Below, piece after piece: positions 50,227-58,230 of a stretch of 64,000 bases of DNA. The notes under the pieces were generated by a model. That model ran no database searches, was not told where the DNA came from, and saw only the letters and a list, made by a program, of their open reading frames with translations. The DNA lies in contig JAJPHC010000057.1 of assembly GCA_021325515.1 (NCBI GenBank), positions 62,001 to 126,000 on the forward strand. The letters are read 5' to 3'. Origin of the DNA: Acidobacteriota bacterium (GTDB lineage: Bacteria; Acidobacteriota; Thermoanaerobaculia; Gp7-AA8). Both the position numbers and the translations under genes were made by a program. How positions within the stretch are numbered: position 1 is the stretch's first letter; each line of letters begins with the position of its first letter.

Positions 50227-50628
50227 AAATGAAACGACGTATCCAATGACGGTGACGCTCATCCCTCGCGATCCGGCGAAGAACACCAACCTCGACAACG
50301 TGGAATTGCGCGGCAAGACGCCGCGATGAAGATGGACTACGAATTGCGTCGCGCAAAGGTGGCCGAGCTGCGGCCCGACGGCTCAGCAGGTGCAAGACGG
50401 TGCACGACGGGAACGGCTCGTACTACGTCACGGAGTGAAGTCGAAGAAGTGAGGTGAATCGAATGCAGGGCATGCAGGGGATGATGGGCGGGATGATGGC
50501 ACACATGTGGATCTGGACGATGGTCGGCGTGCTGCTCATCATCCTGCTCGTCGTCGTCATCGTGAAGCTGCTGAAGAAGTGAGAACGTGATGCACTACAT
50601 GCTCCACGCGCTGAGCATGGCTTTTGCC
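50227..50628 (+). repeat. Copy 2 of microprotein locus, internally deleted
   Basis: About 90 percent identical to 6719-7127. It has the remnant gene with different indels, the microprotein (50463-50582) and the first codons of the permease, and then at 50629 jumps to a sequence like 8683-8702. The permease and the membrane protein (about 1.55 kb) are missing. The jump point shares only GCC/GCA bases between sides. Confidence 0.9.
50463..50582 (+). CDS. 39-aa Met-rich single-span microprotein, second copy
   Basis: MQGMQGMMGGMMAHMW followed by the helix WIWTMVGVLLIILLVVV and a Lys-rich tail. It differs from the 6962 copy at a few residues that are conservative (Ile/Met, Leu/Val), while flanking remnants differ by indels, so the frame seems maintained. 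The downstream permease is gone, so if expressed the microprotein works alone or with the first copy's permease. Confidence 0.6.
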   Translation: MQGMQGMMGGMMAHMWIWTMVGVLLIILLVVVIVKLLKK

Positions 50629-50672
50629 AAACCTGCGGTGCTCATCTGGCGGTGGCAAGTCCTCCGTCGAGG

Positions 50673-51827
50673 TCAGAACCATCGATGTAGCCACTGCTTC
50701 TCGAAGAGCACCTTCGCCAGATGTCGCGTGACCGATGGTTGATGGAGGGCGATGTCCGGGAACGGTTCCGCGTAGAAGTTGCCGCTCCCAAAACCGGCTC
50801 GCATGTTGCCCGTTTCGATGAAGCACTCGCCATGACCATCGAATGAAACCGGCGCGCCTTTGCCTTCGATCGCGTGCGTGAGATTCCGGGCCACGACCGC
50901 CGCTTGATGGTGTGCGAACACTCCGGCCTTTGGCAGGGGCTTGCAGAGTTTGAGCGGGATCGTCGTCACGTCACCGATCGCCCAGATACCCGGCGTCGTG
51001 GTCGCCAACGTATTGCGGTCGGCGGCGATCCAACCCTGGTCCGACGCGAGCGGAGAGTCGAACACTACGCGCGGCGCGCGATGTGGCGGGACGTAGGCGA
51101 GGAGATCAAAATCGGCCGTCGTACCGTTGCGGAAGTACAGGCGTCGATCTTCTGCGGATACGGACGTGACCTGGTGGCCAGCGTGGTAGCCGATGCCTTT
51201 CGCCTCGAGCATGCCAACGACTGCAGCCGAAACGTGCTGCCCGGCAACCCCCATCGGCGCGGGCTCGGCGGCATAGAGATCGATGCGCACAGCGCCGAGT
51301 GCCACGCGTCGCCGGAAGAAATCGTCAAGCAGCATCGCGGCTTCGTACGGAGCGGCGGGACATTTGTACGCCGGAGCCGCCGTCAGGACCGCGACGCGTC
51401 CTTCACGTAGACGCGATGCCGCTTGAAATAGACTCTGCGCTCCCGTGAGCGTGTAGAAGTTATGCCCCGCGCCGACCAGGCCGTTGATCATCTCAGGCGC
51501 GAGGTCGGCGCCGAGCGAGACGACGACCGCATCGCCGCGAAGCTCACGGCCGCTGACCATCACGCTGCGATTGGCCGCGTCGATCGACTCGATGTCCCCG
51601 CGGACCACGTCGATGCCGCGCCGGCGAAGGCGGTCGAGCGGTCGCGAAATCTGCCGCGCACTGCGCCGTCCGATCATCAGCCAAAGGAGGGACGGCTGAG
51701 ACACATGCCGCTCTTCGCGGTCGATCAGAACAACGCGATGCCCGGCGCTCAGGCGCTTCCGCAATTCCACGGCCGTGACTACACCGCCAACACCGCCGCC
51801 GAGCACGAGAATCGTTTGTGAGGTCAT
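50673..51827 (-). CDS. SQR-like NAD(P)/FAD-dependent oxidoreductase
   Basis: 384 residues, FAD fold at the N-terminus ILVLGGGVGGVVTAVEL and a second Rossmann-like segment. SQR features are PAYKCPAAPYE (Cys near residue 161) and LKLCKPLPKAGVFAHHQAA (Cys near 309), plus IWAIGDVTTIPL for the FAD end. The Cys spacing resembles sulfide:quinone reductases of the broader family. With DsrE and rhodanese genes beside it, sulfide or persulfide oxidation is a good guess. The 3' end overlaps nothing; 6 bp separate it from the DsrE gene. Confidence 0.82.
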   Translation of the reverse strand: MTSQTILVLGGGVGGVVTAVELRKRLSAGHRVVLIDREERHVSQPSLLWLMIGRRSARQISRPLDRLRRRGIDVVRGDIESIDAANRSVMVSGRELRGDAVVVSLGADLAPEMINGLVGAGHNFYTLTGAQSLFQAASRLREGRVAVLTAAPAYKCPAAPYEAAMLLDDFFRRRVALGAVRIDLYAAEPAPMGVAGQHVSAAVVGMLEAKGIGYHAGHQVTSVSAEDRRLYFRNGTTADFDLLAYVPPHRAPRVVFDSPLASDQGWIAADRNTLATTTPGIWAIGDVTTIPLKLCKPLPKAGVFAHHQAAVVARNLTHAIEGKGAPVSFDGHGECFIETGNMRAGFGSGNFYAEPFPDIALHQPSVTRHLAKVLFEKQWLHRWF

Positions 51828-51833
51828 GATGAT

Positions 51834-52184
51834 CTAGAACACCAGAACCTTGTCGGCGTCGCGTGTCCAGCTGGTGAGCACGTCCATCGAGCCGCGGGTG
51901 CTGCCTGGTACGAGTTCGCCGTCGCCGATGCCTCGCGCGTCCATGCACGATCCACAGACGGCGATCTCCGCGCCGCGTGCGGCGATGCCTTTCAAGATCG
52001 ACTCGACGTTGTAGTACCCGTTCGGCGTTTTCTGCCCGTGCTTCGCACATGCCGCCGCATCGCCGATCAGGAACAGGCGAAGCTGCTCGCCGTCGCTCTT
52101 CGCCAGGCCGAGTGCGAGGCGGAGCCCGTTGTAGCTGCGTTCATTTCCGTAGGGGCCTTCATTCAGGATCACGAGGTTCTTCAT
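51834..52184 (-). CDS. DsrE-family sulfur-transfer protein
   Basis: 116 residues, small alpha/beta protein. It starts KNLVILNEGPYGNERSYNGLRLALGLAK, has a Cys at GDAAACAKHGQK and a second pair in AVCGSCMDARG, which is the position of active Cys in DsrE/DsrF/YchN proteins. Such proteins relay persulfide sulfur. It follows the ArsR-rhodanese gene directly (next base after the stop). Confidence 0.85.
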   Translation of the reverse strand: MKNLVILNEGPYGNERSYNGLRLALGLAKSDGEQLRLFLIGDAAACAKHGQKTPNGYYNVESILKGIAARGAEIAVCGSCMDARGIGDGELVPGSTRGSMDVLTSWTRDADKVLVF

Positions 52185-52859
52185 TTACTTCCTTCTTCCG
52201 CGCGCTGCTTCGCCTGAAACGACTTTCAATCCCGCGGCTCGCCACTCGACGACTCCGTCTTCGAGCCGTCGCGCACGCCGCCCTTTGCGTGTCAGCGTGC
52301 GGACTGCCTCGACGGCGAGCATGCAGTACGGCCCGCGGCAGTACGCGACGACCTCGCGTCCTTTCGGTAATTCAGGCAGCCGGGAGCCCAGCTCTGGCAA
52401 CGGAATCGACACCGCACCCGGCAGATGGCCGGCGACGTACTCCTCGTGCGGGCGAACGTCGATCAGGATGGCTTCGCCTTTACGCATGCGCTGCAGCAGC
52501 GTCCGGCGATCGATCTCCTCGATGTCGGCGGTTTTCTCGACGAGCGCTTGTCGCGCCACGCGCACTTCCGCGAGCTGTTCTTCGCCGACTTCCCTCAGCC
52601 GGACGAGAAGATCGGCGACGGCATCGGACGCCAACCGATACGTGACATAGAGACCGTTCTTCTCTGCGTCGACCAGGCGCGCCTCACGAAGCACGCGCAA
52701 GTGTTGCGACGTATTCGCGACGCTCTGCCCTGAATCCGTTGCGAGGCGCTCCACCGTTCGAGGCGCCTGCGTCAGCAGCTCGAGGATGGCGATGCGGCCT
52801 GGAGCAGCCAGCGCTTTTCCGAGACGCGCGAGATGGATGTCGAGATCGGGGTTACTCAT
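52185..52859 (-). CDS. ArsR-type repressor fused to rhodanese domain
   Basis: 224 residues from ATG 52859 (the longer start at 52895 would place an operator inside the gene). ArsR winged helix (1-95): LAAPGRIAILELLTQAPRTVERLA and ANTSQHLRVLREARLV. No obvious metal Cys is in the sensor helix. The rhodanese domain (115-210) has IDVRPHEEYVAGHLPGAV and active-site loop CRGPYC. This fusion resembles BigR/SqrR-like sulfur-responsive systems, where persulfide on a Cys drives release. The two Cys in the loop may serve this. It probably represses itself via the palindrome just upstream. Confidence 0.87.
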   Translation of the reverse strand: MSNPDLDIHLARLGKALAAPGRIAILELLTQAPRTVERLATDSGQSVANTSQHLRVLREARLVDAEKNGLYVTYRLASDAVADLLVRLREVGEEQLAEVRVARQALVEKTADIEEIDRRTLLQRMRKGEAILIDVRPHEEYVAGHLPGAVSIPLPELGSRLPELPKGREVVAYCRGPYCMLAVEAVRTLTRKGRRARRLEDGVVEWRAAGLKVVSGEAARGRRK

Positions 52860-52871
52860 CGGTGCTAATTT

Positions 52872-52889
52872 AGTATTCAATTGAATACT
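52872..52889. promoter_or_regulatory. Operator of ArsR-rhodanese repressor
   Basis: AGTATTCAATTGAATACT is a perfect 18-bp palindrome. ArsR-family repressors bind A/T-rich imperfect palindromes of this size, and ATTC...GAAT arms are like those of SqrR/BigR. It sits between the divergent repressor and sterol-desaturase-like gene, 12 bases from one start and 35 from the other, so both can be controlled. Confidence 0.75.
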
Positions 52890-52924
52890 TGTCAAATGTC
52901 GCGATTGGATTTACATTGCCGGCG

Positions 52925-53782
52925 ATGCGTTCGCAGCAGCTCGTGACCGCCGGCGTCATCGCCGCCGTCTTCCTCCTCATGCTCATCTTCGAGCGCCTCC
53001 GGCCTCTGCGCCGTCCGGTCGAGCCGAAGGTGCGCCGGATCGTGAGGAACATCACTACCGGTGGCACCGCCTACGCGTTGGTCACGCTGCTCGCGACGCC
53101 TCTCCTCGTCCCGTTGGCAAAGTGGGTCGCGGAGAGCCACATCGGTTTACTCAACGTCGCCGGCATCTCCGGAGCCGCGCACGTGATCATCGCGATCGTG
53201 ATGCTCGACTACACGCTTTGGGTCTGGCATTTCGCGAGCCATCGCCTGAGCTTTCTCTGGCGCTTTCACCTGGTGCATCACGTCGATCGCGATCTCGACA
53301 GCTCGACGGCGTTGCGTTTCCACTTCGGTGAGCACGCGCTGTCCATCGTCTACCGCGCCGCGCAGATCACCCTCATCGGCGCATCGGCCGAGGCGTTGTG
53401 GGTCTGGCAGGTGATCCTCTTCGCTTCGATCCTCTTCCACCACGCGAACGTGAGACTCCCGGCAGGCGTCGAGCGCTGGCTCGTTCGAATCATCGTTACG
53501 CCTCGCATGCACGCCATTCATCATTCGACCCAACTCAGCGAGACGGATAGCAACTGGTCGAGCCTTCTGTCCGTTTGGGACTATCTCCACCGCACGATTC
53601 TTCTCTCCGTTCCTCATGGGGACATCACGGTCGGTGTGCCCGCGTATCAGGACGCACGCGACGTGACGATCGGACGCATTCTGCTCATGCCGTTCCGGCC
53701 GCAGCGCCGCGACTGGCATCGCGCCGACGGCTCGCTGCAAACCCGCGATCACACCGTTTCGCCCGTGAAGCTTGCGCCATGA
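52925..53782 (+). CDS. Sterol desaturase-like di-iron membrane hydroxylase
   Basis: 285 residues from ATG 52925 (TTG 52889 is possible but overlaps the operator). Membrane helices near residues 8-28, 45-65 and 80-100. The fatty-acid hydroxylase His motifs are visible: HFASHRLSFLWRFHLVHH, FHHANVRLP and HAIHHSTQL. They should coordinate a di-iron centre that hydroxylates or desaturates lipids. Divergent from the ArsR-rhodanese gene, overlapping the cysteine desulfurase by 4 bp. The link to sulfur is positional only. Confidence 0.82.
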   Translation: MRSQQLVTAGVIAAVFLLMLIFERLRPLRRPVEPKVRRIVRNITTGGTAYALVTLLATPLLVPLAKWVAESHIGLLNVAGISGAAHVIIAIVMLDYTLWVWHFASHRLSFLWRFHLVHHVDRDLDSSTALRFHFGEHALSIVYRAAQITLIGASAEALWVWQVILFASILFHHANVRLPAGVERWLVRIIVTPRMHAIHHSTQLSETDSNWSSLLSVWDYLHRTILLSVPHGDITVGVPAYQDARDVTIGRILLMPFRPQRRDWHRADGSLQTRDHTVSPVKLAP

Positions 53783-54948
53783 CCGACACCGCTGCGATCT
53801 ACCTCGATTACAACGCATCGACATCCCTGCTGCCGGAAGCGCTCGACGCGATGCTGCCGTACCTTCGCGGGAACTTCGGGAACCCGTCCAGCGACCATGC
53901 ATCAGGCCATCGCGCACGAGCCGCTGTCGAACACGCCCGCCAGCAGGTCGCGGCATTCTTCGGATGCGATGCCGACGAGATCGTTTTCACATCGGGCGGC
54001 ACCGAAGCGAACAATCTCGCCATTCGCGGCGCCGCCGAGGCCGTGAATGATCGACGCCGCGTCATCACCAGCACGATCGAACACCCGGCGACGGAGGAAT
54101 CCTGCAACTGGCTCGGGCGTCACGGCTGGACGGTGGCAAGAGCTGGCGTCGACGCCAGCGGCATCGTGCGCGTCGATGACGTGCGCAAGGCGCTCTCACT
54201 CGATACCGCGCTCGTGACCGTGATGCATGCAAATGGTGAGACGGGCGTCCTTCAACCCGTGGCCGAAATCGTCGAGGCTGCACGGGTCTTTGGTGCCGTC
54301 GTTCACACCGATGCCGCGCAGTCGATCGGGAAGCTTCGCTTGAACGTGCGCGAGCTCGGCGTCGATCTCCTTTCGCTTGCGGGCCAGAAGGTCTACGCGC
54401 CGAAAGGAGTTGGTGCGCTCTACGTCAAGCGCGGCACTCGGCTTCATGCCGTTCTTGCTGGTGCGGGACACGAGCGCGGGTTACGGCCGGGCACGGAGAA
54501 TGTCGCGTCGATCGTGGGACTCGGCGTCGCATTGGATCGCGTCGGCTGCGATCTCGAAACCGCAGCGACGCGGATGCGCGAACTTCGCGACGATCTATGG
54601 AGGCGTCTCGTCGATCGCATCCCCGGCATCCGTCTCAACGGCGACTCGCGACGGAGGCTTCCGAACACGCTCAACGTTCAGTTTCCCGGCGTGTCCGCGC
54701 GAAAGCTCCTGCATAGCCTGCCGGAGATCGAAGCCTCGGCTGGTTCCGCATGTCACGCCGGCGACGACGCACCATCGCCGGTGCTCACCGCGATGGGTAT
54801 GCTGCCGGATGAGGCGCGGAACTCGATTCGTCTGAGCTTGGGGCGTCAAACGACGAATGCGGATGTCGCTCGTGCGTCCGAAGCGCTCTGGTTGGCATGG
54901 CAAGCGTTTACGGATGTTCGCGAACCGGTGTTCCAGCGCGTCAAGTAA
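53779..54948 (+). CDS. Cysteine desulfurase (NifS/IscS family)
   Basis: 389 residues, ATG overlapping the previous stop. PLP enzyme: IYLDYNASTSLLPEAL, GNFGNPSSDHASGHRAR, VFTSGGTEANNLAIRG, VVHTDAAQSIGK, and the PLP lysine in LSLAGQKVYAPKGVG. The catalytic Cys loop is ASAGSACHAGDDAPSPVL. Length and motifs are full. It supplies sulfane sulfur, which fits the DsrE/rhodanese cluster across the operator. Confidence 0.93.
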   Translation: MTDTAAIYLDYNASTSLLPEALDAMLPYLRGNFGNPSSDHASGHRARAAVEHARQQVAAFFGCDADEIVFTSGGTEANNLAIRGAAEAVNDRRRVITSTIEHPATEESCNWLGRHGWTVARAGVDASGIVRVDDVRKALSLDTALVTVMHANGETGVLQPVAEIVEAARVFGAVVHTDAAQSIGKLRLNVRELGVDLLSLAGQKVYAPKGVGALYVKRGTRLHAVLAGAGHERGLRPGTENVASIVGLGVALDRVGCDLETAATRMRELRDDLWRRLVDRIPGIRLNGDSRRRLPNTLNVQFPGVSARKLLHSLPEIEASAGSACHAGDDAPSPVLTAMGMLPDEARNSIRLSLGRQTTNADVARASEALWLAWQAFTDVREPVFQRVK

Positions 54949-55162
54949 TGGCGCGATGCGCGCGTTCGTTCAGCTCGCGCAGCAATTCGTCGAGCGGAAT
55001 CTTGTGCACGCGCGCGGCCCAGCGCAGCGGCATGACGCGCGCCATGAAGGCGAAGAAGCCGCGCCGCATGTCGGGACAACCGAAGCGGCAAAATACTTCA
55101 TACGTGTCTGGCCACTGTCGCAGCACATGCGCGACGCGAAGGTCTCCGCTGATCTCGGCCAT
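54941..55162 (-). CDS. DUF1858-like small protein
   Basis: 73 residues. It begins EISGDLRVAHVLRQWPDTYEVFCRFGCPDMRRGFF, with ARVMPLRWAARVHKIPLDELLRELNE. This is the DUF1858 layout, a helical unit with one conserved CP pair in FGCPDM, common in redox and sulfur settings. It overlaps the end of the desulfurase convergently by 8 bp. Confidence 0.78.
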   Translation of the reverse strand: MAEISGDLRVAHVLRQWPDTYEVFCRFGCPDMRRGFFAFMARVMPLRWAARVHKIPLDELLRELNERAHRAIT

Positions 55163-55171
55163 TTGTTCATC

Positions 55172-55493
55172 CTACGTGCCGTGAGCTGCCGCGGATTCCC
55201 CGCGCTCGACCGCGTGCACGAACTGCTCGATCTCACGCAGCACGGGCTCCTGATCGCCGGCGAAGGGGAGATGATCGATGCCCGGCAGCTCGACGAACTG
55301 CGCGTTTGTCGAAGAGGATGAGACGCGAGAAGGATGCGAGCCGTCGGAAGAAGCTCGGCACGCGTGGATGCGTCCAGAAGTATTCGACGTGCGAGACCCA
55401 GCCCATGACGAAGACGAGATCGGGGCCACTGTCGCCGACGATCTGGTAGGCGATATTCACGTCGCCGCTCTTCGCGTACCGCGTTTTGGGAAT
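55172..55493 (-). pseudogene. Internally deleted alpha/beta hydrolase fragment
   Basis: One frame gives IPKTRYAKSGDVNIAYQIVG, LVFVMGWVSHVEYFW and FSRLILFDKR, the opening of the alpha/beta hydrolase domain found in hydrolase-cyclase fusion proteins. At about 55305 the sequence jumps and changes frame to AQFVELPGIDHLPFAGDQEPVL, a typical end of that domain. About 170 residues between are missing, including the nucleophile region. It is an old remnant with no clean start. Confidence 0.65.
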
Positions 55494-55666
55494 CCCTGCC
55501 GCGAGGCTGCCGCGCGACTGCGGCCGCTCGAATGCGCGCACGCGCGTTCGGAACGCTGGGCGTGAACTTCCGGGCGCGGAAGGCCGTCGCCCTGGCCGAA
55601 ACAGATCCTGAATGGTCACGCCGAAGTAACCGCGTCGAATTGACGCCGGACACGGCGTCATCGATG

Positions 55667-57364
55667 CTATGGACCCGTAGTGGTCTGTGTAGGAAGGTGA
55701 TATGACTCCTTCGTCTCAACACTCGTTTTGACGCCGATGTGGAATCTACGTTTCAACTGTTTTACGAATCGGTATCCCACGCTGGAAGACGGCCGAGAGT
55801 ACGCGGTCACAGTAACCGTGTAGGTGCCCGCCGTCTGGAAGTTGTGCGGTACTTCGACCGCATAGAGTCGGCCACCCTCGCTGCTGACATTGTCGGTGCT
55901 GAAAATCTGGGGAGTCACAACTGGCCCTATCTTTTCATACGCCTCGCGACCAACATGCACTGCCGCAGCACTAAACAACGTTACAGGTGTTTCGCGATCG
56001 CCGAACTTGACGACTACCTTAACGTCGGGGTCCTGGATCGTCACGAGATTGCTGTAGATCGTTGTGCTTCGGCTTAGCTCCCTGTAAGGATCAATGATGT
56101 TTGTAAACACCTCCAGGGTATTGACCTGGTCGGCTGGTCGCACGTCGATCGTGGCGGTTGCGGTTGGCCGATCTCCAGGCCCGGTCTTGTCCCGAGTCAA
56201 ATCGAACGTACCAGGTTGTTCACCGATGAATACCTGTGTATCTGGAGGCGCACATGGAGGATTGCAAGGTCTACAGGCGGGCATCTCGACGGTTGTATGT
56301 TCAATCCATGGGAGGAGTAGATAATTTGTGGCGCGAATCTCATACGAGTTCGACGTCCCCAAGCGAGGTTGCGTGTCGACATAGGCGTTGCCCTCACGGG
56401 GCAACTCCCTGCCTCCTTGGAACACGTGTATGCCACCTCGCGGTGGTCTGGGGAACCGGAGCAGGACTCGAGGCGTCGGTGTACACGGCTTTTCAGCCAG
56501 CGGTCGCAGGCGTTCGCGGTTGAGATAGTGAAGGAGGGCTTCACCCGCAAGAGTCGTTAATGCGGAGACCGCCAGCAAGGCGCAGAGAGCGAGCCCGAGG
56601 GCCTTCTGACGATCTATCGGCACGGACAGCTTCATACCGGCTGTTGCGAGTTCTTGCAGTTCCGGATTCTGAGTTTCCGCAGCCAAAGCATCGAGCGACA
56701 TGAGCAGGCCGCGGAGAATCTGCGCCTGATTCGATGTGAGTGGCGGCGGTTCTGGCAGCTCAGCGGTTGCCGCTTTGACGTCGCTCGGAAAACGCGACGC
56801 CCGCCATGCGCCATCAACGCGCCGCTCTAACGCTACGGCTATTAGAAGGCGGCGATTCTTCGTGAGGCGACGTGGATACGAGAACGAGAGCGTTAGGTGC
56901 CACTCTGAGGGAACGCCTTCTAGCTCGACAGAGCCATTTAACGTCGCGTCAACCTTGTTTTGTTTCGGAAGGCGTTTAAACCAACGAAGCCACTCGGCAA
57001 CTACTTTGCTGATGTTTCTCTTGATAGGCCGCCGGTCGCGACGCGAGCGCGTCGTCCGATCCTCAAACCTCTGCGCTGACAATCTCGCAATCGCGGCATC
57101 GGTCGCGCTCAGCGCGGCGTTCCGCCGCTGAGCATCTTCCGCATGCTGGGCAACTTCGCGGATAAGTGCGATCAGAAGCTGTTCCCGTTGCTTGCTAAAC
57201 GACTTTCGCTGTCGCTGATCGCCAGTGTCGACTCTCAGCACGGCGGCCCGGTAGACAGAAATCAGTTTCTCACCAAGCGTGCGAATAACCGTGGCGACCT
57301 GTTCCGGGGATGGCTCGTCTGCAGGTTCCAACGGTGGGGCCTTTTTAGGGCCTAGGGCTATCAC
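55667..57364 (-). CDS. Membrane-anchored protein of unknown function
   Basis: 565 residues. Residues 1-240 are charged and helical (EQLLIALIREVAQHAEDAQRRNAAL, KRNISKVVAEWLRWFKRLPKQ) with HLTLSFSYPRRLTKNRRLLIAVALERR in the middle. A membrane helix is near residue 260 (ALGLALCALLAVSALTTLAG). The outer part has CRPCNPPC, then beta-sandwich strands (KVVVKFGDRETPVTLFSAA, GTYTVTVTAYS) like PKD/Ig domains. Topology suggests a cytosolic head and periplasmic tail. GC and codon use look slightly lower than neighbours. I do not recognise it. Confidence 0.55.
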   Translation of the reverse strand: MIALGPKKAPPLEPADEPSPEQVATVIRTLGEKLISVYRAAVLRVDTGDQRQRKSFSKQREQLLIALIREVAQHAEDAQRRNAALSATDAAIARLSAQRFEDRTTRSRRDRRPIKRNISKVVAEWLRWFKRLPKQNKVDATLNGSVELEGVPSEWHLTLSFSYPRRLTKNRRLLIAVALERRVDGAWRASRFPSDVKAATAELPEPPPLTSNQAQILRGLLMSLDALAAETQNPELQELATAGMKLSVPIDRQKALGLALCALLAVSALTTLAGEALLHYLNRERLRPLAEKPCTPTPRVLLRFPRPPRGGIHVFQGGRELPREGNAYVDTQPRLGTSNSYEIRATNYLLLPWIEHTTVEMPACRPCNPPCAPPDTQVFIGEQPGTFDLTRDKTGPGDRPTATATIDVRPADQVNTLEVFTNIIDPYRELSRSTTIYSNLVTIQDPDVKVVVKFGDRETPVTLFSAAAVHVGREAYEKIGPVVTPQIFSTDNVSSEGGRLYAVEVPHNFQTAGTYTVTVTAYSRPSSSVGYRFVKQLKRRFHIGVKTSVETKESYHLPTQTTTGP

Positions 57365-57510
57365 GTGGAATCAAGTCTACGACATTCGTCTTGCGCGTGA
57401 CATTAGAGCGCATATCTAGTGAAGAGTCTTATCTCCAGTAGGGCTTCTGGCGCGCCGCCGTCTCGATGGTCGGGCAAAAATTGTCGAGTCTTTTAGCCAG
57501 TTTGCGACAG

Positions 57511-57590
57511 CCCATTTGTCATATGACGGTGGTCAGGAACACGCCGCGCGGTCAGGTAGCTCCCTGCCAATTTGGCACATGACATTGGTC
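57511..57590. repeat. 24-bp imperfect direct repeats
   Basis: CCCATTTGTCATATGACGGT at 57511 (unit to 57534) and CCAATTTGGCACATGACATT at 57567 (unit to 57590) agree at 19 of 24 positions, 56 bases apart (start to start). They lie in the 400-bp spacer 57365-57766, which otherwise has no gene. They might be regulator sites for the gene at 57767 or the divergent one at 57364. Confidence 0.5.
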
Positions 57591-57766
57591 GGTTCCGTGC
57601 TGGTACTTGGGCGCAGTCCCGTGCGCGGCGAAGCATACGGGTAACCAAAAATCGCCCAATGAAGTTGGTTCTTGGCGCCGCAGGTTCAAGCAGATGAGGC
57701 GGGGGCCTCACCTGCTACGGAACAAGCGGAGATTCGCCTGACCGATCGAGGGCGACTGGAGAATGT

Positions 57767-58219
57767 ATGAAAGACAGTCACACCTTCGACACTCCGAATC
57801 TGCCTGGAGGCTCGCACGGGGTCAAGACCACGGACGAATGCAGCGTCATCGACGGTGCCATCACGTCACCGACTGATATGGGAATCAGCGCCGAAGGAAG
57901 AGCTCTAGCGGCAATGGCGTCTGTCCCATTTGCCAGCGAGTTTCGAAAACTTCGGCTTGCAAGCGGCGTTTCTGATGGTCTTGTCCGCAAGCTCGCGCGG
58001 GACGGTGTTGTTCCCGATCAGTTGCACATTGTTGCTATGCAGGTAGCTCGGCTGGCTGCCTACGCCGCAGCCGGTTGCTTCGAGAGCTATGTAGAGTTCT
58101 TGCTCGATGTAGGACCTTCGACTCGCGAACTCGTGCGTCGCTACGGCGTCGACCTCCAGCAATTGCTGATCGAGGGGAGCGATGTCGGGAGTGAAAGCGA
58201 AAAGCCGCACAGTGATTAG
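57767..58219 (+). CDS. Unrecognised 150-aa protein, first of pair
   Basis: 150 residues. A polar head (to about residue 50) is followed by helices FASEFRKLRLASGVSDGLVRKLARDG, LHIVAMQVARLAAYAAAGCF and DVGPSTRELVRRYGVDLQQLL. FRKLRLASGVSDGLVRKLARD could be a helix-turn-helix of MerR or XRE type, but no signature motif is complete. It precedes the next gene by 11 bp and is separated from it only by the intervening stop, so they may form a unit. Function unknown. Confidence 0.5.
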   Translation: MKDSHTFDTPNLPGGSHGVKTTDECSVIDGAITSPTDMGISAEGRALAAMASVPFASEFRKLRLASGVSDGLVRKLARDGVVPDQLHIVAMQVARLAAYAAAGCFESYVEFLLDVGPSTRELVRRYGVDLQQLLIEGSDVGSESEKPHSD

Positions 58220-58230
58220 TTACCAAGCCG

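Noticed and set aside
57567-57590. Sigma-54 -24/-12 promoter (TGGCAC...TTGG)
   Set aside because: Spacing between the elements is one base too long and the -12 GC is missing.
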